Assembly (NCBI GenBank): GCA_030549495.1
Contig: JAUIRK010000987.1
Location: 682,001 to 746,000 of the forward strand
DNA from: Nectonema munidae
Taxonomy: Eukaryota; Nematomorpha; Nectonematoida; Nectonematidae
Direction: 5' to 3'
DNA length: 64,000 nucleotides
In this document: piece by piece, positions 33,125 through 44,044 of the stretch
How the letters are laid out: each line of letters starts with the position of its first letter
Position numbering within the stretch: position 1 is the first letter of the stretch
Position numbers and translations under genes: made by a program
The notes under the pieces: generated by a model
Seen by the model: only the letters and a program-made list of their open reading frames with translations
What the model was told of the DNA's origin: nothing
Database searches by the model: none

Positions 33125-33359
33125 CTACATTTCAGGCGAAGAAATTGAACAATGATGGATAGTCGCTGAGAGAATATTAGAACACTGCAAGTACATACAG
33201 TCGGTTGCGTCTAGAGGACTCCATATTGTAAAGTAGGCACTATATAAATCTTCAAAAGACAAAGGTTTACTTTAGTGGCTGAGTCAAGATAAGAGGAAGA
33301 AGTCACCCCAACATCAGTACCTGACTCGTCATTTACGCTAATGGTCGGCAAAATGCGGT
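33125..33359 (-). CDS. Candidate last two exons of an unrecognised minus-strand gene
   Basis: An 89-bp open segment (33271-33359), less AT-rich than its flanks, is preceded by a GTTCACAG acceptor and followed by a GTAAAC donor. It encodes RILPTISVNDESGTDVGVTS and SSYLDSATK. After 86 bp, an acceptor TACTTGCAG at 33185 opens a phase-matched 19-codon exon (CSNILSATIHHCSISSPEM) ending in TAG at 33125-33127. Neither piece resembles a transposon. No family recognised and no upstream exon found. The SINE at 33638 would lie in the preceding intron or flank. Confidence 0.3.
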
Positions 33360-33637
33360 CTGTGAACTCAATTTATGTGGCGTCCAATTTCGTTTTAAAG
33401 TGTTTTTCTTACACTTTTCAAAACTTCAGCTCGAAAAGAAAAGTTTAGTCATGTTTCAAAGCTACTTAAGTCCTTGCTAAAATGTAGTATCATGCAAAAT
33501 AATCTCGGATAACTGAAAAACTTACATTTTGCTAAATAATACATTGAATGGGATTTAGGTATTGCTTCTAATGTACTAACTGCTCCGTTTCGGCTATACC
33601 ACTGATTTTGTGTTTTGCATATTTCACATACTAGCAT

Positions 33638-33765
33638 TTTTTGCATCCAAGGGAAGAATATTCTTTCATAGCTGGGCAGATGGAAAGGCTGTCGTGAACA
33701 AGAATCGAACCAGGGAGATTATCAAGTGAATGCGATTAAACCTATGATACCACTTCAACTTCAAT
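33638..33765 (-). mobile_element. tRNA-derived SINE, family B
   Basis: The inverse strand carries CTGGTTCGATTCTTG (B box) and a body with GAATATTCTTCCCTTGGATG, matching the plus-strand copy at 63150-63290. Confidence 0.6.
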
Positions 33766-36285
33766 ATGATATGCCTCTAATTGTAGTAATTGAAATAACT
33801 AAATTACTACCATTTTATATAGATATTCGGTTCTAGGAGAAAAGTATCCAGAAGACAAAAGTTACCACAAGACAAAAGTCCTATACGAAGGTGATAACTA
33901 GTAATTATACACACATCCTTTACAATGTACTGTAGTGCATAAATCTAAAGAGCTGTATAGATATTCTATAAAGTTAACAAAGCTTGTAACCCTTACTTAG
34001 GTTTTTTTTGTCATGTATTTTTTCAGTAAATCATTTTAGCATTCAAAAGGAAATACTGTGTGTAAAATGCAAAATCAAAAATGTACACATCAACCTCACC
34101 CCGCATTTTATTATTTTGCGCCTGCAATAAAAAAAATAAGAAGCCCTGCAAACGCCCCATTTAAAACTTTTAAACCCTAACCGTCCAACTTAACACACAA
34201 CTTTTTCATTTTGATAAAGAATATAATTTAAATGCTACTGTTTTTATTTTTATGATGTTTTAGCTTTAAAACAAAATTTTATTTGTTTGTCTCTGTTTAA
34301 AAATAGAATATCATTGACGATTTGGCTTTTGACCTTCGCATGCCACTGTTGGGCTTTTTACTCCACCCGTTTTTTTCGGACTAAAATTTCGGTATAAAAT
34401 CAATAGGTAAAGTAGTTTAACGAGAAATGTAAATTTTGCAAATTTAAACGGCTTTCAGATGGAATAATTTTAATAATATTTTTTGAGCAAATTTACGGGA
34501 TTTTTGGGCTAATATGACCACTGATACAAATTTTTTATGTAATTTAGTAAGTTCTTTTCTAAGTTCACGACAAATTAGATATCTATTTTATTCTAGAAAA
34601 ATAATTAACGCCATTTTTGGAAATTTTATTTTATGATAACTCAAGTTGAAATTATAACTTAACATCAAAGTAAGCAAAAAAATATATAAAAAAGTTTACA
34701 AGAAACAAGTTATTTGTTCTACATATCAGAGTGACAAGTGGCACATATCAAATAGGAGTGCTTTTTGCAAATAAATTTTTTACAGAAAAAGCTGCCGTAA
34801 CAAAAGTAATCTTAGCACAATTGAGCTGATCTAAAAGGACAGCAAGATGAGAAAAAAGAGATAAATATGTCGGAAAAGAGGCATTGAAGTTTAAAAGAAT
34901 CAGACCCAAAAATTGGATGGGTACCTTGAGATTTTCTAACTATATAGTTATCTTGAAAAACTGTACATATAACAAGGCATTTCCCAAAAAAATTAGCTTT
35001 CTGTTAGATTCTTTTGTATTTTATAGTTCTTATATAATTTTAATTTGGAATTTAAATGCGCCTTTGCATGATATAATCATCCAAATATTCAGACAAAAAT
35101 AGTTTTCAAAGCATCTTTTTCTAGCAAAGTTTTTAAAGTAAGTGACGCGGATCTTATAACTTGGGAATCTTTTCAATTTACAATATCTATTGATAATGAT
35201 TTCTTCTTGAGTTGGTTGTTCATTGAGCTCCTAATGTTATTTTTAACCATTTTTACAAACATACCATGAAAATTTTTAATGTTAAAAACATTTTTACTTT
35301 ATTCAGCTTCAATAAAATAATGATCACGCGATGAGCTATTTAACAAGCTCCTAAGTCATCTCGGAATTTTTTTGTTTGACAAGGTCCTTCTGACAATAAA
35401 ATAAGTGCTAAATTTTCTATAATCTGGTACTCTATCATACAAACATTTATATTGCCAAAAACTGATAAAATTTCTGTGAAATTCATAAGCTTACTGAATA
35501 TTCTGTTTTATGTTCATCTTGATCATTTTCAAATCCAAGATCTGTCTTTACATACATGTACAGATTCTTCTTCTTATGTCGGACAAATTTTCAATAAATA
35601 TATTTTGTGTATGAAATCTTTGAAAAATTTATTTCTATAGTTGTTTCTTATTTTAAGTTCTGTAACAAAGCTCATATTTCCAAAGAGAAAAAAATTAAAT
35701 AAAGCATTTTCCATTAGAACTTGTTCTTAAGGGAATCAAATGACATGGTGACTTATTAGGTCTATTTTTAAATTGCTATAATCAGTGATCGGTGTATACT
35801 TCTTTATTATTGGTGTTATGTGATCGCGGAGGAAAAGATTTTTTCTTGCTTTTGAAACTTGCCATTCAAGCTAAAAATTGATTAAAATGGTTTCAGAAAT
35901 GAAAAATAGAAATATATGTTGCATTCCAGACAATGTGAGAAAAATGTTCCATGATTCTTACTGCCAGTACAATATTTGATTGGATTCCTTAATAAAATTA
36001 TGAAAAAAGAAAGAAAATAAATATTATTTAAGTATATTAAAAAATTGAGGATTTCCAAGTTTTGCTCCTGTCCGTTGCCAAGAAATCTGTGTCAAATAAA
36101 TAAATGTTAAACTATCATAATTTTAAACGGTTTATGTTAGATTTTTTATGGTAAAAATTAAAATAAAACCTCGAAAATAATATATTTTTTAAAAAATTCC
36201 AATGTTAACTTGCTAAAGTTTTTGTTCGTTTTTTATTTATACTACTTATGTTTGACGTAAAAACTTCTGTGTAGTTGAAGAAATC
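33766..36285. other. AT-rich intergenic DNA
   Basis: About 2.5 kb in which I see no gene with splice or motif support. Short open frames at 34884-35102 and 35452-35640 are AT-rich and unsupported. Confidence 0.4.
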
Positions 36286-36289
36286 TACA

Positions 36290-36700
36290 TTTTACTCACA
36301 AATTTAATTGCAGTTTATTTTTTCTTTTTATAGATATTGAGGGCTCAGAACCATCATTTCTGGAATCAAATTCAAAATGTGAAGAGTCAGATGTGCCTTT
36401 TGACACGATATTAACAATTTCATAATCTCTAAGTTGCACCTTCTTTTTCAAAGGAATTCCTGAGGAGACATTATGGATAAGAAAAGTTGTTAATTAAGTT
36501 CACTAGGTCTGCTTCTGGTGATTCAGTTTCATATACATAAAGCAAAACATTATTAGTTTGTATGCGGGCATTTTAAGCAAAGTTATTGGTAAAAATATTT
36601 CCATCTTTAAAACAGTTTGTGATAGTAAAGATGTCTTTTTTTACACGATTTTTTTTAGATGCATTTTAATCTGAGGGTAAAATAAGCCATCTCCTTATTT
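36290..36700 (-). pseudogene. Coding-like minus-strand segments, unrecognised
   Basis: Two minus-strand segments read like real protein. About 36300-36465 carries IPLKKKVQLRDYEIVNIV followed by a Ser/Asp-rich tail and SISIKR. About 36470-36570 carries ARIQTNNVLLYVYETESPEA then DLVNLINNF. An acceptor-like CTCCTCAG joins the region between them, but the two are not in a compatible phase with any clean donor I could find. More segments with stops continue to about 36700. It may be a spliced gene with missed junctions or an eroded one. It lies downstream of FCF1 on the same strand. A plus-strand reading at 36334-36425 is the weaker alternative. Confidence 0.3.
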
Positions 36701-37156
36701 TAAATTTGAAAAAAATACGGTAAAGGATATCTTAAAGCTCTGAAAATTCTTATTAGATTTGCCACTACATCAAGCGTTTTCCATGCTACTTGCCATTGAA
36801 ACCAAATCTTGAAACAGATTTGGCAAAACTGGGTTTTTTCAAGAGTGTATCTAATGTAAACACTAAGTTATAAATTATAGATATATATAAAAATTTTGTG
36901 GAAAAAATGTACATTTAATTATGATTGGCAGTTTTTGACATGAGAGGGTCATTCAACTACCGTGAAAATAGTATCAAAAGATGCTGCTATTGATTTTAGG
37001 AAAAGTCACACAGTTTGAAGGCATATAATTCAGCCAATTTTATAGAATAGAAATTTTATTTGAGATGAGGAGAGGGCTAAAAAAAGGGCTTAATTTTATA
37101 CGTAGTGAAATTTGAAATAATTATTAAAAATGTGAACAGAGAATATATAAGCGTAA

Positions 37157-37759
37157 TTACTGTCTTGGTGCGCCATACGCATCTGGCATTCGTTCAATCG
37201 TGTATCTGTGGGATGATATGTACATGATGGGAACGCCTGGTATTTTTCTGATTCGTCTTTTCAAGTCTTTATCACAAGTTGCAACAATATAACATTTATG
37301 CTGTGTTACCCTGTTCACAATACAGTCATCGGCGTAAGTGCCCTTGTGAAGACAAGGCAATCTTTCAAATCTATCATCCCTCACAATTCTCAACGCAAGC
37401 TTATATTTTTCTCCCATCTTCTCCAACTCGCCCATAATACAATCAGTTACATATGGGGTAACTTTGGCTGCTAGACAATCCATCAATCCATCGCAGATAT
37501 CTAGCTTATTTTTGATGCTGAAATGTACAAAATTGGTGTCAATGATGACGTGATATGGAGGTCCTAGTTGATTATTGTACATAAAGAAAAGGGCTGAGCT
37601 GTATTGCGGCAGACACTTTCTTTGTTCTTCCTTTTCCTTTTCCTGCTGTTTTTTGGCAATTCTTTTATTTTCTTCGCGGAAGCCAGCGCTTATTCGAGCA
37701 TCTCGAAGAGATATTAGGCGCTTAACACATTTCACTTTTATTCTCTTTGACTTTACCAT
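37157..37759 (-). CDS. FCF1: FCF1/Utp24, small-subunit processome PIN nuclease
   Basis: A complete 200-residue protein, close to the usual 198 for animals. FCF1 (Utp24) is the PIN-domain endonuclease of the nucleolar small-subunit processome that cuts pre-rRNA at the early sites A1/A2 during 18S maturation. Residues 1-50 are the basic, Lys/Arg/Glu-rich N-terminal arm; the PIN domain spans about 65-170. The acidic metal-binding residues are present: Asp74 in IIDTNF, Glu111 in MGELEK, Asp144/145 in TYADDC, Asp163 in ATCDKD. The conserved tail runs RKIPGVPIMYIS ... ERMPDAYGAP. The start ATG (37757-37759) matches the family start. It has no introns here, although other genes in the window do, and there is no poly(A) tract or target duplication to suggest a retrocopy. 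The frame is intact and strongly conserved, so I take it as the functional gene. Confidence 0.97.
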   Translation of the reverse strand: MVKSKRIKVKCVKRLISLRDARISAGFREENKRIAKKQQEKEKEEQRKCLPQYSSALFFMYNNQLGPPYHVIIDTNFVHFSIKNKLDICDGLMDCLAAKVTPYVTDCIMGELEKMGEKYKLALRIVRDDRFERLPCLHKGTYADDCIVNRVTQHKCYIVATCDKDLKRRIRKIPGVPIMYISSHRYTIERMPDAYGAPRQ

Positions 37760-38607
37760 AGTGGCAAAACAGGTTTAAAAACTTTCTAAAACAAACTTTA
37801 AAACATTAACAATGTGATAAAACTCTTTTTTATAATTAAACAGTTTTAAGCTGCGATTTCCAAACTGGGAGGGAAATCTTTGCAAGGCAAGAGGCGTGAA
37901 GTTCTATGAATGGAGGAGAAATTAGTTTAACGAAAACTTAATATTTTATTTCAAAACAAGTTTTGTTTTAATTTTAAAATTTATCAGATTATGAAGACAC
38001 AACAAAATAACCATCATTTTCCAATTCACAGAAAAAGGTCATAATATTTTTGAAAAATATAGTGAACAAATTATATTTTAAAGCATAGCCTCATAAAGTA
38101 TATAAAGAAATGGACTATATAAACTTTACATTATTTCACTTTGAAATGATAACACAATTCAAAGTTTGTTTTCCAATATAATTCCAAAATTAAAGTTTAA
38201 TCTCATTATATATAAAAATAGACCTACTTTTCTAAATCTAAAGTTTTTTAATGTTAGTACAAATTGGAAATATTTACTCCCACCAAATATATCAGTGGTC
38301 TGGCAAGAACACCGGAAAGACAAAACGCAAAAGTTTGAAAGACTATTAGGCCATCAAAATTTATCTACTTCTCTATTTAAAATAGGAAAGACAAAGGTTT
38401 TAAAGGAATGACCAATAAAATTAAAATATTTAATTTATATTCATTTGGATTAAATAGATTTTTCTACCTATCTCATGATCACGATTCTAAATAAAATTGA
38501 GAGAAAGCTATAAAAGTTCTTTTATTTTTGTTTTCTGCATTTGAAAGAATAGATTTCAGAGTGTATTGTATTTTATAAACAGAAAAGTAATTACTAGGAA
38601 TTAATAT
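37760..38607. other. FCF1 upstream region, no gene seen
   Basis: AT-rich sequence that should contain the FCF1 promoter; no TATA or initiator could be singled out. An 81-codon plus-strand frame at 38166-38411 has no support beyond its length. Confidence 0.4.
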
Positions 38608-38611
38608 TTAA

Positions 38612-40500
38612 CCCTTATTCTAGTGTTTGTTACATTTTGTAACATTTTAATTTAGAATTACCAAAATCAAGACTTAAAATTTTTTTCTCAAGTAAAACTT
38701 TGTGAGCATAAATAAAAATGATCATTTTTATTAATTAATAAAAAAATCGATAAAACGCATTGTCATCTTTTAGTACTATAACATCTGTTTGTTACACTTC
38801 TATATTTAATATATCTTCATACATTTACATTTTCAGATGATATTTTATTTGCGTCATATTGAATCAATCACTCATTACTATCTTTATTTGCTCTTATATC
38901 AAAATGGAGTCTAGGAGGCTTATACAAAACCGGATTAAAATTTTTACTTCTTTCTGATGAAAAAAAAATGAAGAAGCAGGCTCAATTCAAAAGGCTAATG
39001 ATGAAGATATTGAAGAATTTTTTTATGACAGAAATAATTATCTAGACGAAACATTAGATGATTTTATTGATGAAGATCAGTATGGGTATAAAAATGATGA
39101 AGAAAACTCGGATTCAGGTATGGAAGATATGTATGAGTTGGAAGAATCTTCTAGCACTTACACTGAAGTAAGTGATTCTGCTGATGTTGAAAGTGAGTCA
39201 GAAGTTGTAAGTGCTAATGGAATCAATTTTTCACGACAAGCTTTAAATGGTAGAAAAATAGCAAGAAATATTGTTAACAAATTAAACAAAAGCATCCATG
39301 ATTTCAATTCTGATTCATTATTTGAACTTTTTTTATCAATCAATTTTGTACACAATTTACCAACCGTAAAGTATCCGATATAAAAAGATTCAGTAAAAAC
39401 CAATACTTTTGACATTTTTTTGGCTCGATGAAATAAAAGTTTGTTTGGCCTTGATAATCAGAGCTGGTTTGGACAGGGACAACTTCACTTCTCTCTAGGA
39501 ATTATGGAATCCTCTGGATGGTAGACCTTTTTATAGAGTTGTGATGGGGTTACAAAGGTTTCAATTTTTTTTGAGAACTGTTAGATTCGTCAATTTTAGA
39601 AGTCGAAAACAAAGAATGGTCAATGATAGAATCGCAGCGGTAAGAGAGATATGGGATATTTTCAATAATAATTTGACCAGGTACTTTGAGCCTTCCGAAA
39701 CACTCACTATCGAAGAGCAGTTGTTGGGTTTTAGAGGTAAAGTTCCTAGACGCACGCACATTCCTTCAAAGCCTAGAAAGTACGGGCTAAAAATATTTTG
39801 GATATGCGATGCTGAAACTGGGTTTCCATTGAGAGGAAAAATGTATCATGGCAAGGAAAATGGCACAGTTCACAAAGGTCTGGAAAGTGGTTGTTATGGA
39901 ATTGTCCAAACTCTAGAAAAAAACTCTAGCTCTTAGAAATAGAGATATTTCTTCTATTTTTTTGCATGATCATGAAAACAAAATTATCATGGTTTCTTAT
40001 ATCGCGAAAAAACGTTATTTTGCTCAGCTCATCACATTGCAGTGAAGAAGTGGTCAACGAGGAGAAGCGCCAAACATTGATTCTCGATTATAACTATCGT
40101 AAAAAGGGTGTGGACTAACTTGGTCAAAACCTGGAGGAATTTACATGCCGAAGAAAAACATGGCCTCTCTTATATTTATTCAATTTGATTGACGTGGCTA
40201 TGAACAACTCAAGAAATGACGGCCGTTTCCAAACAAGAGAATTTATGAAAGACTTGACGATAAAATTAGCCAAAGCTTTTGTTGAGTACAGATATAAAAA
40301 TAACAAAAAACTTTCTTTTTGGCCCGATTGAAGAAAATGTGATTTTTGTTAAAGAAAAGAAAAAATTAGGAAGATGTTCGTGTGCCGAAAATATACCCGT
40401 TCAAAATGTGATAATTGTTGTTTTTGTCCACTTCATAAAAAAGTTGCTAACAAGATTATTTGCAATTCATGCTCATAATTTTTGAAACTTGATCTATTAT
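38612..40500 (+). mobile_element. piggyBac element, second family, decayed
   Basis: Begins TTAA (38608-38611) then CCCTTATTCTAGTGTTTGTT. The plus-strand transposase is in pieces: acidic N-terminus (38990-39380, DMYELEESSSTYTEVSDS); core at 39541-39936 (RTVRFVNFRSRKQRMVNDRI, then LTIEEQLLGFRGKVPRR and the first-Asp segment FWICDAETGFPLRG); and a C-terminal Cys-rich domain at about 40370-40475, which reads across a frame change (KCDNCCFCPLH, IICNSC). Several stops and frame changes occur. The right terminus is lost in the homopolymer-damaged stretch after 40550. The protein differs clearly from the 26.3-kb copy. Confidence 0.82.
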
Positions 40501-40549
40501 ACGTTTTTCTTGTATTCAGGAAAGTATATTTCATTATTTCCATGCAACC

Positions 40550-40735
40550 TCTTTTTTATATTTTAAAAAAAAATATTTTTAAAAAATTTAAAAAAAAAAA
40601 ATTTAAAAATTTTTTTCCCCCAAAAATAAAAAAAAAAAAACTTTTTGGGTCCACCATCTTTAAACTTTTGGGCGGGGGGGCCCAAACCCTTTAATTAATT
40701 TTTATGGATTTTAAAATGGGAATTGGTGGGGGAAG

Positions 40736-40785
<50 letters not shown>

Positions 40786-40800
40786 AATATATTTTATAAA
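40550..40800. other. Homopolymer-swollen low-quality stretch
   Basis: Runs such as AAAAATTTAAAAATTTTTTT, then CCCCC, GGGGGGG and finally about 37 A in a row. Letter doubling of this kind is typical of failed consensus at a gap or low-coverage end. It hides the right end of the piggyBac element. Confidence 0.65.
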
Positions 40801-41879
40801 AAAAATATTTTTATCCATAAGGAGAAATTTATCCGAAACTAATTTTTTAGTTTGTGGCCAGCATAACGGAACAAGTTTTTACAGTAATCTGAGATGGTTT
40901 ATGCAGATTGAAGAGGTTTGCTTGGAGAAATTTCGATTGAGTGTATTCTTCTGATGTCAAACACCAAAAGTTTAAAAACTTGCATATAAGATACAAGGAA
41001 GTAATATAAAATAGGTAAAAAGCTAATAATGGATCATATAAAATTATCATGGAAATAAAGTAAAATAAGATGAAAAGAGGTCAAACAATAATACATTAAA
41101 AATTAAGGCTGTTAAATAATAAAATAAATAATCTATAACTAAAATTATAGCAAGAAATCTCTTCAAAGGGTCTCTTTTACAAGGGATTAGTCTAAAATAG
41201 GCTGAAATAACGTCCATTATAAAAAAAGTACAAGAGCTATTAGCACGAAACTTAACATACTTAAAAAACTCGAGCTTCTCTTTCAGTCAAAATACTTTGC
41301 TATAAAAAAATTTCTTTAATTTTCGAATTATGATGGTTGAAAAGCAGAAAATTAAATTGTGAGAACCATTTCTGTTGCATTGAAATGAATTTTAATATCA
41401 GATAGAAATAAATAAAAATCAAAAATTAAAAATGTTTTAAAAAAAATAAGACACGCTTTGTTTCTTTAAAAAATTAAATTTTGGAATCGTTCTTTTTTTT
41501 CAAAGAACCCTTTTGTTTCTTTAAAAAATTAAAAATTAATAACAGCAATTAACTAATATAAAATTTTATTTAAATTTTGGAATTGTTCTAATTTAAAATC
41601 GTTTTTAATTTTGGAATCATTCTTTTTTTGAAATTGTAGTCTAAAAATTAGGAAAATTAATTATATAAATTATAGTAAAATTCTTACTTTCTCTTTTAAA
41701 TCATTAAAGTAGTTTAGATTTACTCAGATCAATATAGAAAATTTTCACTCATGGGTTGTGAGTAAACTAGATTAGATGTCTGATTTTTATATGAGAAACT
41801 TTCATGTTCAGCCATGATATTCTTTCCTGCAAGCAGTTTCTTACGTGTTTCTTCACCACTAACTATCCGTACTTTTACA
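40801..41879. other. AT-rich DNA, nothing recognised
   Basis: No coding or repeat feature that I can support; there is local repetition of TTTCTTTAAAAAATTAAA around 41460-41540. Confidence 0.4.
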
Positions 41880-41887
41880 GTAAAAAC

Positions 41888-42322
41888 TAGGGCCAGGTTA
41901 ACCTAGGGGCTGCAGCCCCAGGTTCACAGATTTCATTGAAAAAATAGGCCCCAGTTATCGAAAAAACGCACATATAACGGAATTTTGTGAGTTCGCCGAA
42001 CCAACTAGTCGCTGTCAGTAGTCTTCTGCCTCTCATTCGAAAAGAACCTGAACCTATATAGTACAGACGGTACAGTAAAATAAGCACCCACAACATCATC
42101 ATCATGATGCTTGTTTAACCATTATTTTAAAATTTTTATTGTTAAATTGATGTTTATTTGAAGACAAAGTTTAGCTTTTTTATAACAGAACTGCTGAGAA
42201 AAAATTTGAATCGCACTACTGCAAAGATCTATACTTAAGGGAGGGGATAACGGTTTCGTTAAATAATATAGGCCCACAACAAGCTACAGCCCCATGGCCC
42301 ACGTTCTCCTAATCCGCCTCTG
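41888..42322. mobile_element. hAT MITE with intact 8-bp duplication
   Basis: Perfect direct repeat GTAAAAAC at 41880-41887 and 42323-42330. Left end TAGGGCCAGGTTAACCTAGG; inverted right end CAGAGGCGGATTAGGAGAAC. Both ends then carry a GGGGCTG(C/T)AGC block. It is 435 bp long; the 72-codon minus-strand frame inside is not a known protein. Confidence 0.75.
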
Positions 42323-42516
42323 GTAAAAACCGAACATATTTTTCCTTATCTTCATAAATTCTACCGAAATTAAAATTAAGATGCAATTTTTTTAATTATT
42401 TTTTTCAAAATTGTAGCTATATAAAAAATTCATAGACGCATTTGTTTTTTCCACCAAGAATAGAATGTTATATTTAAAGAAATCATAATCAAAAACATAC
42501 AAAAACTTTTAAAAAA

Positions 42517-42675
42517 GGGATCATACATAAATGACATCCACCAAAATTTTAAGTTTTTGAACACGCCCCCATCTTGTCGTTATTTTTAGAACTCCTACTC
42601 TATTTTTAAACACAGAGCATCTAGAATTAGTTAATCCTCCCCTTCCAATAGGGAACGTCATATATGTATTGTCCC
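42517..42675. mobile_element. Short MITE (GGGAYMATACATAWATGACR ends)
   Basis: Left end GGGATCATACATAAATGACA; inverted right end GGGACAATACATATATGACG. It is 159 bp long and non-coding. No clear target duplication because the left flank is a run of A. A related single end lies near 18330. Confidence 0.65.
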
Positions 42676-42747
42676 AAATAGAGTTGTTGAGTAATTCTTT
42701 AGAGCTTGATTCGAATATATTAAGGAGTGTTTAGTGAAAAAATGAAG

Positions 42748-42812
42748 CGCAGTTGTATATGTGTGTGTGCGTATGCGTGTGAGTGTGTGCGTGTGTATGT
42801 GTATGTGGGTTA
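42748..42812 (+). repeat. GT-rich microsatellite
   Basis: Interrupted (TG)n with TATG and CGTG variants. Confidence 0.85.
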
Positions 42813-43037
42813 ACAACATTTTAAATGTAACTCTACCTTATTTGTCCATTCTTAGTATCAATGTAAGATTTTTTTTGGCTCATTGATAGCCTTTTTGATG
42901 ATGACCGTTAGGTAGAAGGGATCTTCAATCTTCACTTTTGGAGTTTTTCTAGCTTTTTTAATAGCCTTTTTGATGAGGTGAAGATCCAAAGAAGTGATAC
43001 CTCTGGTTTAATAATATCTTTTCGGTTGTGTTTATAT

Positions 43038-43528
43038 GGTATGACTTTTTACCCAAATAGACCCAAATATACCAAAATAAACATAAATATTTTCTTTATT
43101 TACAAATAAGAACTTGAAATTAAAAATAATATAAAATAAATGCTTAAAATAAAAAGATACGCAGATATTTAAGTTTGAACAAAGGCTGGTAATAGAGTAT
43201 TGTTATATATTTTTATGTCACCCATTTTCTTGCCAGGCCACACATATTAGTAATTATTTAAATTAAAAAATTATTTTGTTATCAAACTTACTATTATAAA
43301 ATAATTATATTATTATTTATAAATAATTATTATATTTTAAGTTATTATAATAATATAAACATTTTTAATTAAATAAAAAAAGATTAATTTTTTATAATTC
43401 AATATCAAATTAATAATTTATATTAGTTTTATCCTGAGAATAATTCTTCTATGTATATTTAACTTCTTCTTTAAATATTTAAATTTGTTTTCATCTGCTT
43501 GGGTGTATTTGGGTAAAAAGTCTCACCC
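43038..43528. mobile_element. Mutator-like MITE with perfect 10-bp target duplication
   Basis: Direct repeats GTGTTTATAT at 43028-43037 and 43529-43538 match perfectly. Ends GGTATGACTTTTTACCCAAA and, inverted, GGGTGAGACTTTTTACCCAA. A 10-bp duplication points to the Mutator superfamily. There is no open frame; the interior is extremely AT-rich. A partial reversed copy is at 18480-18822. Confidence 0.8.
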
Positions 43529-43889
43529 GTGTTTATATATATAGGTATGTACATATGCGTTAGAGTGTATCCTTGTGCGTATAAGGCGTAAAGGTGTTAT
43601 AAATGTAATTGTGTATGGAAGATTATATTCGTATATTAAAGAGTCTATGCTACTATGTTTGCATTTAATCAATATAATTCTATTTTAGTTGATGTACAAG
43701 TTGGATCGAAGTTTAACTTGCTAACAAAGGTAAAGTTAAATAATTGGCAAATTTTGACTGGATATCTACTTGCTAGGTTAAAAGTATTACTCTGTTATGT
43801 GATATGATTATCGACAACAGTCTTCTTCACTAACACGAGAAAGTGAAAATCGAGTAAGGAGGAGCAAAATTACCCTTAATAGTATGTGC

Positions 43890-44032
43890 TCTAAGGTACC
43901 TTGGGGTGTTTTAATCGAGAAGGCATAATTGCATCGCTTGTATCTAACTATAAGAAAGTAGGCTTGATGTGGGATCAAACCCAAGACTTTGAGTTATCCA
44001 AACACAGTATCTAACCAAACTTACCCACGCTT
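43890..44032 (-). mobile_element. tRNA-derived SINE, family A
   Basis: The minus strand starts GTGGGTAAGTTTGGTTAGAT (A-box-like), then GGGTTTGATCCCAC (B box), then the family body to AAGGTACC. It lies directly before the Ty3 fossil. Confidence 0.7.
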
Positions 44033-44044
44033 ATTTTTTTTATA

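Noticed and set aside
36334-36425. Plus-strand terminal exon of 29 codons after a TTTTTATAG acceptor
   Set aside because: The minus-strand reading of the same bases is longer and continues into further protein-like sequence, so the plus-strand reading is less likely.
41887-42105. 72-codon minus-strand frame starting with a Met run
   Set aside because: Lies inside a MITE with defined ends and an 8-bp duplication; no known domain.
42748-42812. Regulatory or coding signal in GT-rich stretch
   Set aside because: Plain microsatellite with no further structure.
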